This document shows positions 39,400 to 58,915 of a stretch of 64,000 nucleotides of DNA, one piece after another (position 1 is the stretch's first letter; each line of letters opens with the position of its first letter). Source of the DNA: Tyto alba (Eukaryota; Chordata; Aves; Strigiformes; Tytonidae); the NCBI RefSeq assembly GCF_018691265.1, contig NW_024881301.1:8259752-8323751 (forward strand). The letters run 5' to 3'. The notes beneath the pieces were generated by a model that saw only the letters and a list, made by a program, of their open reading frames with translations, ran no database searches and was not told the origin of the DNA. A program made the position numbers and the translations under genes.

Positions 39400-39610
39400 A
39401 TCTTTATCAGCCCTCATAAACCTTGATTGAATACACAGTGATAAGGCCTGTTTAAACTGTCATCCTCATGATAACTTAGGCAGAGACAACGCGGGCCTTA
39501 GCAACGACCTGTGTAAGAGAGGCCCTTCCAAAAGTGCAGGCACCGTTAGGTAATGTCTATCATGTAAACAGTTCAAAGCTTGCGCGGCTGGTTTGTTTGT
39601 GCGAGGGTGG
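39400..39610. promoter_or_regulatory. Candidate GATA/FOX/TCF-HNF4 motif-cluster enhancer
   Basis: Within about 180 bp there are TTATCA (39404-39409, GATA on the minus strand), TGATAAG (39439-39445), TGATAAC (39469-39475) and TATC (39558-39561, ATGATAG on the minus strand), followed by the FOX-type TGTAAACA (39563-39570) abutting GTTCAAAG (39571-39578), which fits TCF/LEF or HNF4 half sites. The sequence is otherwise unique. The combination is that of endoderm and cardiac enhancers. Function is inferred from motif content only. Confidence 0.4.
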
Positions 39611-40714
39611 GAGGTGGAGGGCTGGCCGAGAGGGTATATGCACATCTTCTCGTGGCACCCGCTTGAAAGGGCATTTGCTTCAGAGCTAGTCTGGATCTGG
39701 GGATGGCGAGCTGCCTGGAAGAGATGGGCGCCTGGAGTCAGAGTGACCTTTAGCGCTTAGATCTGCAAACACCAAGAATTTCGTCCAAGTGGTTCTGAAG
39801 GATTTAAGAAAAGCCTGATGTTTTCCTCTTTTTTACTTTTTTTTTTTTTTCTTGTTTTGTTTTGTTTTTTTGTTTAAACCAGTATCATCCATGGGGTGCA
39901 TAACATTCAGCACTAGGAAGCAAGTGGGCATTTGGGGCCAGCATGACTATGGAAGTTGGCAGTGACATGACTTCCAGAGGATATGGCCTTGGCCATCTGG
40001 GATACTTATTTAAAAAAAAAAATTTAAGCATTTCAAACCCTTTTTAAGCATCTCCAAGAAACATTTTGGTAACTGCACAGTTAGTAAGGAAGAATTTACT
40101 TTATCTAGTTTTCTGTACTTACTTCTAGCTTTAAAAAAAAAAGGCAAAAAAACCTTACACTTGAACTTTTAGTCTTTCTCCCCAAAGTAGTTCTTCCCTC
40201 ACTCCAATGCCTGCAGTGACACCCACTGGCTGTGGAAGGTCGAGTTTGAGAGTCATTACTAAAATGCTTCAGCACACTGACAAGATCAAGACACAGAAAC
40301 TCAGAAAAACATTGCCATCAAAAAAGCTGGTATTTTGTCAGCTCACTTAATAGCATAATTCAGTACCTGTATTCAATACAGCTTGCTCCCATTAATAGCT
40401 TTAATAAGAAAATAATGATTAACGGTTACTTGTTAAGTACAATAAAACATACATTTGTATATAATTACTAGTTAGTTAATAATTCCCACTGCTTGGGGCA
40501 GGGGAAGATGTTAGTTCATTTTATGCCTATTTGGTTTTTGACAAGACTGTGAAATAGCACTAGGTTTTAGTTTTTCATCAGGAAAACACTAAACTGAGCT
40601 GGTACACCACCATGTGCCCAGCTGGCAGGGGAGGCATTTTAGCTAATCAGGAACTCATTTATGCTTTTGTAGGCTTCTCTGCATAGAGCAGCAGATTTCT
40701 TTTAGTAACCCCAA

Positions 40715-40820
40715 GTAGTACTCACCCCATTTCACACATAGGGAAGAGGGGAAACACAGAACTGACTTGAGTAGACTCACAGGAAACCCACAGAAACTGA
40801 ATCTAACAAATCCGTCTAAT
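40715..40820 (-). mobile_element. MIR-type SINE core fragment, tentative
   Basis: Plus-strand ccccatttcacacataggga, agaggggaaacacagaactg and acttgagtagactcacagg resembles the reverse complement of the MIR core. The fragment is short and strongly diverged. Confidence 0.4.
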
Positions 40821-42801
40821 GGCCTCAATTAGAAAATTATTTGTTTCAACGCTATTAGAACAATTTCTCTGTAATACATGTAGGTTCTTAGTATTTAAAC
40901 AAAATTATCCAAGTTTAAAGCTGGAACATGAACAAATAGCTCATTACACAAAGTGTTCACCAAAAGAAAAGGCTAGGTTTTAATTTAACTACAACCCGAT
41001 GGCTTGGAAAGGATCAAGAGAAACATCAGAAATACTTAGAATTAAAAATCAGGAAAAAAAAAATAGCACCACTCTTTGCCTATTCTATAGCATGAGCCAA
41101 GAGCAAATGGCTCCTGGCTGTGAGCACCTAAGGTGTGTTTGCTGACTTACTCAGATTAAAAGCATTCTAGTCAACTTTACGTTATTTCCCACATCTACAG
41201 CCACAAACGTTTTCTCCAGAGGAGGGTCAGAAGCTGAACTATTATATTCATCGAAAACACATTTATACAGGACTTCCCACAGAGCTGAAAAAAAAAAAAT
41301 AGTTATCCAATGCCTTCCCAGCCAAATTTCCTCCTGAGGTGAAAAATCCTTCCCTTTGATAAGAAAGCTGTGTCAGACCACATTTCTGTCCCTGACAAAA
41401 GAACTGCTTTCCCTTGGCTTGCTCCAGTTTTGGCAGCTGTGCACAGCAGAACCACGCTGCTCTTCCCAGCTAGTCACCACACTTGGCAGAGCCACCAGCT
41501 TATCTTTGACCTGAAGAAGAAAATAAAAATGAACTACGCACAAGTAAGCAGTTACTGTGGGTAACACTACCCACCTCAGCTCCGAGGCAGATTGTTCTCC
41601 TCTGGGTTAGAAATTCCATCAATAATTTAACACATCATTAGAGACCTCTCTCTCCTCCCACCTCCCCCTTTTTTTTTCCTGCCTGTCCAGACTCACAGCC
41701 ATCTACAGAGGTCTTCAATGCTGCATATACAGTTTGCAGCAAAATAAGCTAGGCTTGTGAGCTTCCCTTCCTCCCTCAGATATTCCTTCTGTGTCAGGAA
41801 GAAATAAATTAATAAAGTGTGGGGAAGGGCACTTTCACCTGAACATTGAAAGCTGGTGCCTTTCAGATACCCTTGTTTTTAATCCCTTGACAACGAATCC
41901 AAGGATACACACATTCACTTAGCAACCTTGTTCTAGAGTTTTGGGGTAACTGTGCCAAGCACTAGGTCTATATTCAGGTTCCCTGCAGTACTACTGACCT
42001 CCTCTCAGGCTAGCTACCCATCCAGAAAAGCCAGATGTACCAACTCATTAAGAATATTATGTTATCATGGATACCCTGCACTTCTGCTCTCACTGCTAGC
42101 TACTACTGACATGGTATTTGTGCCATGAAGGTGTCTTAAACTATACCTACCCTTCAGGCAAAGGTGTAACACTGCAGCTCGCACAGCATTGCTCAAGTTT
42201 GCATTTGGCCATGATGGGCAAGAGCTTAATTTAGGATGTCCTAAGCCCTTATCTATCTTCCCTATAAAATCCTGCCAGCCCGAGGTCACCTCTATTAATA
42301 TTCTGATGAACATTCAAGTTGGCAAGCTTAATGGTTAAACATCTGTACCTGATTAAAAAAAAAAATAATTCAGGCCTAATTTTATATGAAAGGACAGGCC
42401 AAATTCAAGAATTCCAGGCACAACTGTGATGCCCCATTGATTTCCTCTCAAAATTACATGCCATCTGAAAAAAGTAAGGCAGCCCTGCATTTGATAACCG
42501 AAGACGGACAGAAAGAAAAAGACCAGACCAAATCAACACTAGAGAATAAAGTCCTTTCCTTGTACTGGAAAGTTACAAAGAATAGCGCTAGCTCTCCTAT
42601 AACCCCACAAGTGCATCCTTGCACCCTGTGGATAGGTTGGGTGGTAGCTGGGAACAGGTGGGACAGACACATGGGATACATGTTTGATTTCAGCCAATCC
42701 AGGCAACAAGTAGCAACGACGGCAACATTTTTAACTAAACGGAAACTGGCTAGGGAAATGAAAACTATGCACAGTTCCCATCTAGAAGAGGGGGAGAGAA
42801 G

Positions 42802-42819
42802 AAAAAAAAAAAAAAAAAA
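42802..42819 (+). repeat. A homopolymer
   Basis: Eighteen consecutive A. It creates the lysine run in a chance open frame. Confidence 0.95.
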
Positions 42820-44527
42820 GAAACAAAAAATACTTCCCTTGTTCAACCTCCTGTCCAGATGTTTGTTTTTCTTTTTTCTTTTCTGAAGACTATTTGACTA
42901 CCTTCTCAAAGTTGAGAAACTCACAAAAGCAGAACTACAAAGTCAGCCAATGACTAACTTTTCCTGGAGCACTCAACACTGGCTTACCAAACCGTGGTGT
43001 CACTATTTGATTCAGCATAGCAGATAGAGCCCCAAACTAAATGTCTGCTATCCCAATCTTGTTAATGAAGATATGCTTTTCATATCTGATTAATTTCCAT
43101 GCTACTTACTAATGAAGCAATGTCAGCTCAGGACAAGTAGATGCCCAGAGGGCTTGGCCCACTCAATCCTACTTGGCTGCAACACTCTAAATGTGTAAGT
43201 GGCATCCAACTACTGCTTGCTGCAGGGAAAAGCACCTCACACAGCTAATTACTGAGCAGTTAATCTGCAGTAGCTTTTTTACACTGCTGCCTGTTTGCAG
43301 ACAGCCACAGTTCACAGTAAATGGATCACTCACCCCTTTGTACCCTCTGTGTTGTCTTACGTAGACCAAATCCGTAACTTCTGCATCAGGGACTGGCTAA
43401 TAACTCCCACACCTTCCTTCTGCACATGTGGAATAGTTCAGTTTAACTATAGGACGTATTACTCCAGGGAGATTTGGTGTGGAGGGACCTATCCAGGGTG
43501 GTGGGACAGGCAAGACAAAGGAGATGGCAGGGTTACAGCAAGACTCAATGTATCTACGATACAAACTCTCAGGAGAGGGAATAGAATAATTTAAAACTCT
43601 TCAAGAGACAACTCTGCTCTCAGTCAAATCTGCCAACTGAGTTTCTCACCTCACAAAATTCCTAAGAACTAGGCCTATGGCTGCAGTTTAGTTTTAGGTT
43701 TCCCTATGCCCTTATTCTAACACGCTTTTCTATCCCAACAAAGTGTGAAGTACTTCCAGACTCTGTGCCCTCCACATGAAGTGGTGGGGTAATTGTTTAA
43801 GCGGACAACAGTTACATGAAGACTCCCTCAGCCTTACACAGAATCAGAATCACCTGACTAAAACACAAGAATAATATGAATTAGGTGCTTTAAGTGCCAT
43901 GTGCTATAGATAAGACAAATACAGTCAAAAACATTGGGCGTGATACTTTGAATTGTAAGGCTATATGAGAAACAGCTTAAACTAAGGCCTTTGTGTTAGG
44001 AAAAGCAGCTGTGACTAGACAGATCTGAAGTAGTCTCTATTTTACAGGTCTCATAAAGAAGGAATAAGAGAGAAAGAATGATAGCATTGTATTTCAAAGC
44101 AAACAAACTATGTAACATGCCCACTGGGAAATAAATGCTATATAATTGCTATTTATTTTATATAGGTTTCATATAGAGTATCACAAGATACCTTATGATC
44201 ATATATACAGTAGGGATTATGAAATCTTAGTATAAGACTATTACTTGGAAGGTGGTAACATTCCAAGACATAGAACTTCTTCATACTTCTCTGTGGAGGT
44301 ATCAAGAAGCCCAGTAACAGAATTGTTCTCTTTGCAAACAACGCCTGCTCTTGAAAGCAATCCTACTGAACTGAACAGACTTCCTCTGGGCAACTTCAGT
44401 GGGCAAGACACACATGATTAGGAGACAGTAACTTCCATCCAGAGTTAACTTCTCAGAAGTACCCGAAGTTGTCTCCAAAAACCAAACCTGAGATACAGTA
44501 ACAATGAAAATTTCAGGAAACCTATGG

Positions 44528-44640
44528 GAGAAAAAAAAACAAAACAAAACAAAGAACAAACAAACCCCAAACAAACAAAAAAAAAAAACCAAACCCAAAC
44601 CAACCAAACAAAAATCCCACAAAAATCAAACAACCCTGAA
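44528..44640 (+). repeat. A/C-only simple repeat, (CAAA)n-like
   Basis: About 110 bp of almost only A and C, with CAAA, CCAAA and CAAAA units; imperfect and old. Confidence 0.93.
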
Positions 44641-46069
44641 ACAATTAATTGTTCCTGATTTTTCTCATATGGCTGAGAACAGTTGTAACTAGACCAAATG
44701 AAGTACCTCTACCCTTTCCTCAGGTGGTAGACAAAATCTCTTTCTTATACTGCCAATACAGAGAAATTACTGTGAAATTTTGCTAAGACTGAATTTAGGA
44801 ATTCTTCCTGTCAGTATATTAATTAAGAGTGGAGTCAGGCACAAGGATAGGGCCCCACCGTGCTATGCCAAAGCACTGTGCCAACCTCAGTGTAATGGAG
44901 GAAAGAACTATACTGAGAAGGGATATGTCAAGGAGGAAGGGACACAATTCTGCTATCAAAAAAACAGACGTAGAAAGAACTGAATGGAGAACCTGAGTAG
45001 TTGGGGACAGAAGCACTGAAGGTATGAAATGCAAAAATTTAAGAGATGCAAAACAGAGAAGAGTTGCAAACACGAAGGTAAGGAAGGTCTTTTTTTAATT
45101 CAGCAAGTGTAATGTGAGAACCTGTGCCAACCTGAACAATACTGACCATTTCAGATTTCTATTCGTGAAATACAACTTTAGTATAAGAGTTGGAAATTTT
45201 TGTCTAGGGAACTGGAAATTTTTGTCTGGTCTGTTCAGCCTCTTGGTAGAAAGATAATGAGTTACTTCAAACTTCTGTCTCCAAGGAACTTGCATACTCC
45301 GGGAAGCCTTGAGAAGCTGGACATTCTTTCCACTACGCAGACTGATAGGCTTCAAAGCATATTTAACTATAAGCTGTGTTCCTATAGGGTGGAAAATATT
45401 AATCAGCTCTAGCCATCTAGGGAGACTGTGGTTATCATTAAGAATATGTGGGACACTCATACAAGAATTCTTTTCCCCTGCCCAGTGGACAAGCTCTCTC
45501 ATGCAGTTTATCTGCTCCAACTGCATGCTTTTGAAAAAAAAGCTAGACTAAATGAATACTTTCAACTAGAGCTAAAGGTAAACACTCCACTGGAACTTTG
45601 CCCTAATCAATAGTAGCAATGTTCATGTCACATGGGAGTCAGAGGATAGAATATGGTGCTTACTGAAGTCAGCAAATAAGCTAATTATACTTAGCCTGCT
45701 TGAAGAAGGGGACAAGTGAGGTCTGGTCCACCTACATATTAATGCAATCATCATTATCCTTATCCCTTGTTTGCTTTGTGCTTATATTACAAAAAAAACT
45801 TGTCACAGAGGGTGCTACTGACCCCTTGTGGAAGAAATATATTTTAGGATGCACAAGCATCACTGGGGAAAGCAGCTCAGCTTTCAGTTTGTCTGCTTAC
45901 CTCCCACAGATTCATAAAACAGAGTACACCCACAAAGAACCACCCCCTGCATTTCATTAAACATCAAATCCAAAAGAAATCTCCATGGAGTTCCATTATC
46001 CCTGTTGCAAATGGATGGATGCATACAGGATACAGCTGGAATTAGTTAGACAAGCAAACTGCATTATAC

Positions 46070-46130
46070 AGAGATTAATTATATCATATAGTAATTATAT
46101 TATAAAGTATATTATATTGTACAGTATGAA
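46070..46130 (+). repeat. AT-rich low-complexity tract
   Basis: ATTATA/TATATT-type words with very few G or C. Confidence 0.85.
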
Positions 46131-47268
46131 GCAGCCTTCTCAAAATGTAAAAACACCAATATCAAACACCAGCAAAACCAGCAGCTTCCATCGTGACCAA
46201 CATTAGGGGCTGAAACCCTAGAGACCACAGACACCAAGTCTTAAATCTGTGCCAACACTGTTCCATCACTTTCAATGAACAGGTATGAAGAAGTATGAGT
46301 GGTTCCTAAATCCAAAAGCAAAGAACAGGTGGCTATTTAAAATGTATTTTGACAACTTGCATCAATTGTTTTCAAATAAAAAGTTTTTAAAAAGGTATCT
46401 GAAAATATTATGTTTCCATACAGACCTGTCATATAAACCATGGCTGAAATCTTGAAAAATGAAAAGAAACTGAGGAAGAAAACAACAAACTTTTTATCCT
46501 GCCAATTCATTTTTTACCTGTACACTATGATAAATTAAAACACTAAGCCATTAAGTTTGTTTGGTTTTGTTGCCTTTCATTACGTTTGAATGCATCCATT
46601 AAAAATTGAATCCTAGAAGTATAAACTACAATGCAGGAACTGTTGTCTCAGAATATGGGAGTTACTACATCTGGCAGGAGATTTTCAAATTATGACATTC
46701 ATGTAGCCAGAGCTGTAAAGGCCATTCAATTATAAGTAAATCCAGAGTCTAACACACACTTAACAGCAGCTCTAATCAGTATTATGAACTGCGTATTTAC
46801 AGAAAAATCTGCATATATACCATAGATAAAAATTTCAAATCAACCTTTTTGTTGTTACAACTTAATTCCCCCTTCATACTTCTACTGTGCTGCTTAAAGA
46901 ATATTGGAGTATCTGGCAGATTCAAAGGCACACAGCATTTCTGATGTTGCTACAAACTCACTCTTCAGGGATACATTATAAAGAATCCAAATTTTTTGAA
47001 GTCTGGATTGCAGACTTTATTGAGAAAGCCTGGCGTGCTTTTAAACATTGTATGCCAACAACTGACAGAGTTACCGACCATTTGTTCAGGCATACAATTT
47101 TCTAATTCTGTGGTGGCATCTAACATCATTACAACTACGGAGGAGGAAGTCAAATGAGCCACCAGTCCCTTCCCAATGATGTGTGCACAAAAATCAGTAT
47201 TAATCCAATCCAATTACACTTTTAAATCAAAGCTTTTGAAAACTTCAGTTACATCTTATATAATAAGT

Positions 47269-47274
47269 TTTATT
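47269..47274 (-). promoter_or_regulatory. MIB1: Candidate distal poly(A) signal of MIB1
   Basis: TTTATT on the plus strand reads AATAAA on the MIB1 strand, and cleavage would be expected about 15-25 nt to the left, near 47250. It was chosen over other hexamers because the repeat-poor UTR-like sequence extends to here. The hexamer at 47021-47016 is an alternative further left. Confidence 0.4.
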
Positions 47275-50200
47275 AACCATACAGTACATTAGCATTTCCT
47301 TCGAAAAGCTTAGACCTCGCTAAGCAGTTTTAATTAAAGCAATTATATAGTGCTATCTGCATACAGAAATCCACTACATTCACACAGACAACCTTAAATT
47401 TCTCCAATAAACAATCATGTCAAAATCTACAATTTACTGAAAATACAAAGTTGGTTTTAACAAAAGTAAAAATGTTCCTGTGGTTCGGTAAAACCTGTTT
47501 TCTAATATGAATAGTTTGCATTCATAAAGACAGTAAGCTTGGGACGAAATATTTCCTAGAAGCTCAAAATGAGACTTAAAGGTTTTGTAACTATGAAATG
47601 GCATGGAAACATACAGATTTGTTGCAGATTATTTCTCTCTCTCTTATAAAACACTTACAGGGCCGGAGTAAAAATGTCACATACAGAACATTTTATCAGC
47701 CATCTGTGCCACAAATGCTGCTTCTGTATATTTGAATACTATGCCCTTCAGACACCAGTGACTGGTGCAACAATCAAACAACTTTCACAAAGCTTACCAC
47801 CACCTAAATTTGCTGATTTTCCTTTACAGAAAGTATATACAAGCTTATAAATCCATGGAAAGGGTATTACAATTATATTAACATCAACTCATTAACTGGA
47901 TTCAAGATACTTGCATTCTGTAAGGACTCTTATGGCTGCTGCCCATTCAATAGTTCTATCAAGGCACTGTACAGTCATTAAATCTCTAATATTCTCCAAG
48001 GTGTGCTGAAGAAGACTGTGAACGTGTTTAAGTTGTTAAAAAGCCCTGAGTCAGAACTTTCATATTTACCACAGGCTTACCTATAAAAAATGGCACATAC
48101 CCAAACTTCTGGAGAGAACAGTTTTGCTTTGTCAACACAAACAAGTTATGAAATGCATAAAAAGACAGTATTTCGAATTCCAGCAACTTATGCAGGGATG
48201 ATACACAATGTACATTGTGGGACATCACACACTTTGATTGTATGTAATTTATACAGTCACTAAAAAAAAAAAAACAAAAAAACCCACCTTCGCAATGTAT
48301 TCAGACATCAAAACTCATGAAGCGAAACAAAACTTTTGTGTTCCCCATCTCTTCCCAAAGACAAAAAACAACTAAAGAATTTGGTACTTTGACAGAAAGG
48401 AGGTAGCACTACTAAAAGTTAGGTTGTAGTGTTGTTGGGTTTTTTTAAGCAAAAACTTGACCCATGCAGCACAAAGAACAGGACAGGCTCTTCAGTTTGC
48501 CAGCTGCTACTGGAAGAGTAAAATTAAGTTTCTGACATTTAATTTTGTAGAGGAAGCTTAGACCACTAGCTCAAAGCAGCTTCTTCAAACAATTTAGTGT
48601 TTACACAAACTGCAATTAATACTGCTAAAAACAACGAGGCATACATAAACCTTCATCTCTAGAAAATATCTACACAATAACTACTTAAATCAGATTATTT
48701 TTAAAAGACCATTTCACGTCTTTAGAAGAAGCTAAGATATGGATTGTAAGACTATGCTAACAAGGCACAAGTACTTGTGCAAATATGCTATATCCTCACC
48801 CAGTCCAAGTTAAGAGCAACACGTCCTAATCAAACTTCCCCATTTACAAAGTAACTTGTTTACTGTCTTGTCAGTGTAATTTTCAGTATCCACTTCAGCA
48901 AAAAAGGATTCCTCCAATCCCCAACAGATAAGTACACAATATTTCAACAAATAGAAAGTAGGTAGTAATAGCCCAAATTTTGAGAAGTGCCATACGAGCT
49001 TGGGGTATAGTAAGTGACAGACAGGAGGTTTGGGGAAAAAAGTCAAAACATAGTTATACAGAAGTCGAGAAGCTACAACTATTTAGCATATTCCGTTAGC
49101 CTCTTAGGTTGTCTTTATACTTTAAATCACTGTGTACTGATGTGAATGTTTATGTATTTTACTAAAAGGAAAAAAAACAAAAGTATTTTACTTAAACATC
49201 TGAGCATACATCACACTCGAACAATATATATTATTAGGTGCCTTCCTGACTGTTTCAAGAAGCAGACAGAGATATTTCATTCAATTTAATTTCAAAACTG
49301 CTATTAAATATTGGAGGATAATCACAATAAACAAAGCTGGCAACTCTTACATTTTATGATTTTACATTATATTAGAGATAAACACCTTCCCTAATTTTCA
49401 CTTTGTTCCCTAGTAATAGTGGCAATAATGAGATTTACACTTCCATCTTTTGCTGAAGACAGAGGCACAATGGCATATCCTCAACTCTCCTACTTTTTAT
49501 GATCCCCTTTGGCTGCCAACTGAGCTTCTGTTTTTCGTTCTTCAATTATTTAAGTGTTATCCAATTAAACATTCACGCTCTTTGCACATCACACATTATA
49601 CCAGACTAAATTGAATGAATGAACTTACTAGCTACCTCAACAACACTAGTGCACCTTCTACATCAGAATCCCAAAATAGTGTGTGAATCTAAATATCTAT
49701 TTCCATACATGGTAATGGATTTGCAAACATTTTTCCTCATTAAGTTTTTTGAAAGGCAAGCACTGGGTAGCCTTCCCAATACAAGATACAGCTCTTTCAC
49801 CTGTTAATAAGCTGAATTATTCAACTGATGCTAAGTTGAAATACTTTCAAGTACTTCTGGCTTGTTCCAGTGAAAAAGAATTAGGAAAATGCCAACTGCT
49901 ATACCAAAGTTTCAGTTTTGAGCTGCATTATCAAGAAGATATCTACCCTGCCTTTGTGCTGACAATAGTTTATAGAGGTCCCCTTGAAGAATAAACAGGA
50001 CACAATTTTCAAAATATGTCTACCAGAGCCAGAGGAAACCAAGGTACAAATCTGAAACATTACAGGCTAAAACTCAGAATGCATTGTCAAATTATTTTTA
50101 GAGGAGGACTCACAGGGAACTGAAGCCTCCTGTAGAAAGTTCAGCTGCCAAACATGCTACAGGGAAAAAAAAATAAATAGTGACATGCATATTGGCCAAA

Positions 50201-50890
50201 TTAAAATTGCAATGAGCACTCAGGTGCACTCAGAGCTTAAGTGGAGATAGTGAAATGCTGAACTGAAAAAAAAGCCTTATATCAACAACTTTCCAGAGCT
50301 CCTTGAAATTTTGATATTTTAGAATAGAGGCCCAGTAAAGAAGAAAAGGGAGGGCTATTTCAGTTGGTGAAGACAGATACACAGATTATCTGAGAACAGA
50401 TGACTACTAGTATACAAAATAAAACAGACTACTATATTGACTCTAGATTGAGATTGTGTCCAGTAAAGAATGATGAACATTTGCAATTCTGGAGCAGGAT
50501 TACAGATGGCTACAGAAAAGCTGTGTGTGACATCACTTTGCTATGTTAAAAGCCACTCTACATACGTTTTTCAAATAGAACACTATAGTTGTTTCCAGGA
50601 AAATACTATTCAGTGTTTAAACCTTACTGGTTAAAAGTTCACCTGTCTTCACAGTTTACTATTAACATTCTTCTGAGACTTCTGCCAAGGTTTGCACAAT
50701 TCAGATATATCAACGTAAGCTTCAAAAGACTGAGAACGCTTTATCTGAAGTGATCACAATTTTACATCTTTATCCTTACTTGGATCTTCTCCTGAACTAT
50801 CCTTTTCCACATTTTTGACATACACGACGAGAACTGAGAAATTAATCTTAGCTGCAAGTAAGGCACCTAAGTGACTCCAGCATGGATTTC

Positions 50891-50896
50891 TTTATT
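50891..50896 (-). promoter_or_regulatory. MIB1: Candidate proximal poly(A) signal of MIB1
   Basis: A minus-strand AATAAA about 1.4 kb after the stop codon. A second one lies at 51748-51743. Either could give a short-UTR isoform. Hexamers of this kind also arise by chance in AT-rich DNA. Confidence 0.25.
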
Positions 50897-52019
50897 GTTT
50901 TGAAAGAGCGTATCCAAATGAACTCTGTACAATGGCAAAGGGCTACATAGACTATGTACTCAGAAAACTGCCAAATCACTTAGGAGTAAGCACACATTCC
51001 TTTTAGCTACAGGAGATCCCTGTATCAGCATAATTTCTTCCATCCAAAAAGATGGAAGGATGTACTTGTTACCAAAATCTTAACAGTTTGCAGTTCCTGA
51101 CAGTAGCATTTTCGGGGTCAGGAACACCTCTTTGTCGCATCAGTGATAGCTAACTCCTTCAGCCAGCTTCAACTCACCTAGGCATGGCTCACAAAGTTCA
51201 CTGCTCTGTCAGCAATATCTTCATTTGCCATATTACCCAGTAATGTTCACAGATAAACGCTGGTGTTAACACCCAACTTAGATGAATAAGCAATATTAAA
51301 TGATCTCTTCTGCTGTTGACACTGTGCCTGGAGACAGTAAAACTAATTTAAGAGAGGAAATCTTGCAAAATCTCTAGTTTTTACTAATCCATATACCCAG
51401 AATTTTTATAAATGGCCCACATACATATGCATGTTGTTCTACAACTGATCAAATTCACTCGTCTGAAATGGGTAACTGACCCATTGCTTGAATGTTTTCC
51501 TTTCCAGTCAAGTTAAAAGCAATTGCATACAAAATTATGTGGCTAGCAGAATGAAGAAATTCACTATTTAAATTGGCTTGAACCTGTTAGACTAAAGTGC
51601 AGTTTTGGGAACATACTATTTCTAACCTAGATTTTTCTTTTTACTGTTCCTTTTCCAACCCATCCTCAGCAACAAAGCGTGTGATAAAGTTAGAATTACA
51701 TTAGTATTGTATTTTGAGGTCTGATCTTATGGGAATAGTATATTTATTACTACTGCGTATACACTTTGTATTGATTTTGCATTATCATATATTTCAAGAC
51801 AGAAATTATTGTGAATCAAAACTGTCACAGGAAATTTCAACATTCTCCAGAAAAGCATAAACCCCCCAAAATCCTAAATGCTTATATATGATATGAAGTG
51901 ACAATATAAAAAAGCCCCTTACATCACTTGACACCTGATAAATACATTAAAAAACATGAACGAAACCAAAACAAGATTGTCCCTTTAAGCTTTAAGGGGA
52001 AGAAGACAGAAATAAAATG

Positions 52020-52060
52020 AAAAAAAAAAAAAACAAACAAACCAAAACCCAAACCAAACA
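52020..52060 (+). repeat. A/C-rich simple repeat within the MIB1 3' UTR
   Basis: A run followed by acaaaccaaaacccaaacc-type units, similar in texture to 44528-44640. Confidence 0.9.
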
Positions 52061-52303
52061 ACTGCTTTACATTAGCTTCAGGCTTAGATGTTTAAGAGTA
52101 AAGCTAAAAGCTGACTGCTCACATAGTGTTCTCTTATTTGGTGCGTTCACAGTCTTTAAACAATTACTATGTAATGAACCTGTCCTACAGTATTAGAAAT
52201 GTTTTCACTAGAACCCTTTACTGCCTTTCAAACTCATGGAGATTTAAATCATCAAAATGTCCTTACTATTTCATAAGCTAATAAAATACACTGGTTCTAC
52301 TAC

Positions 52304-58801
<6,498 letters not shown>

Positions 58802-58915
58802 AAATATCATCAGTGGTATCTTCTGTACCTTTCCCTCCGCAGCACATTATGAAAGGCACTCTTCGCTCAACCACTGCCCGACACTGTACACATTTCTTCA
58901 TTAAGCTTGCACAGT
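58802..58915 (-). CDS. MIB1: MIB1 coding exon: second half of RING finger 2 (window residues 152-189)
   Basis: This 114-nt exon completes the asparagine codon (A|AC) and continues [18 protein letters not shown], then [10 protein letters not shown] and an acidic, threonine-rich stretch [10 protein letters not shown]153, C160 and C163 finish RING2. It ends with a single T that opens the next serine codon. The donor is gtgagt and the acceptor is tctcag. The GTEDTTDDI stretch links RING2 to the coiled linker and is the least constrained part of the visible protein. The exon was found by splice-site translation, because no long open frame covers it. Confidence 0.95.

Larger units (their letters stand above)
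31721..47249. other. Intergenic, AT-rich, downstream of MIB1
   Basis: Holds one copy of the unnamed repeat, the GATTAGC cluster, the CpG patch at 34.6 kb, the 16-mer pair at 36.1 kb, the GATA/FOX cluster at 39.4 kb, a possible MIR core and A/C-rich tracts. Open frames of up to about 165 codons (37727-38215, 42386-42886) resemble no known protein and are judged to be chance. Confidence 0.7.
47250..52303 (-). other. MIB1: Probable MIB1 3' UTR (about 5 kb, left end predicted)
   Basis: From the stop codon leftwards the sequence is AT-rich, without long open frames or recognisable transposons, until an AATAAA with downstream sequence at 47274-47269. Other AATAAA hexamers on the minus strand lie at 51748-51743 and 50896-50891, and one beyond the proposed end at 47021-47016, so several 3' ends are possible. 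It includes an A/C-rich simple tract at 52020-52060 and an A tract at 48261-48283 (T-rich in the RNA). A multi-kilobase MIB1 3' UTR is normal in vertebrates as far as I know. No transcript evidence is available here. Confidence 0.55.

Noticed and set aside
42386..42886. A 166-codon open frame on the plus strand
   Set aside because: No recognisable domain, ends in lysine and phenylalanine runs from homopolymers, and is interrupted by ordinary AT-rich sequence. Expected by chance in a window of this size.
1..47249. GATA6 coding exons
   Set aside because: The paired GATA zinc fingers have a very recognisable cysteine pattern, and none of the frames in the window shows it.
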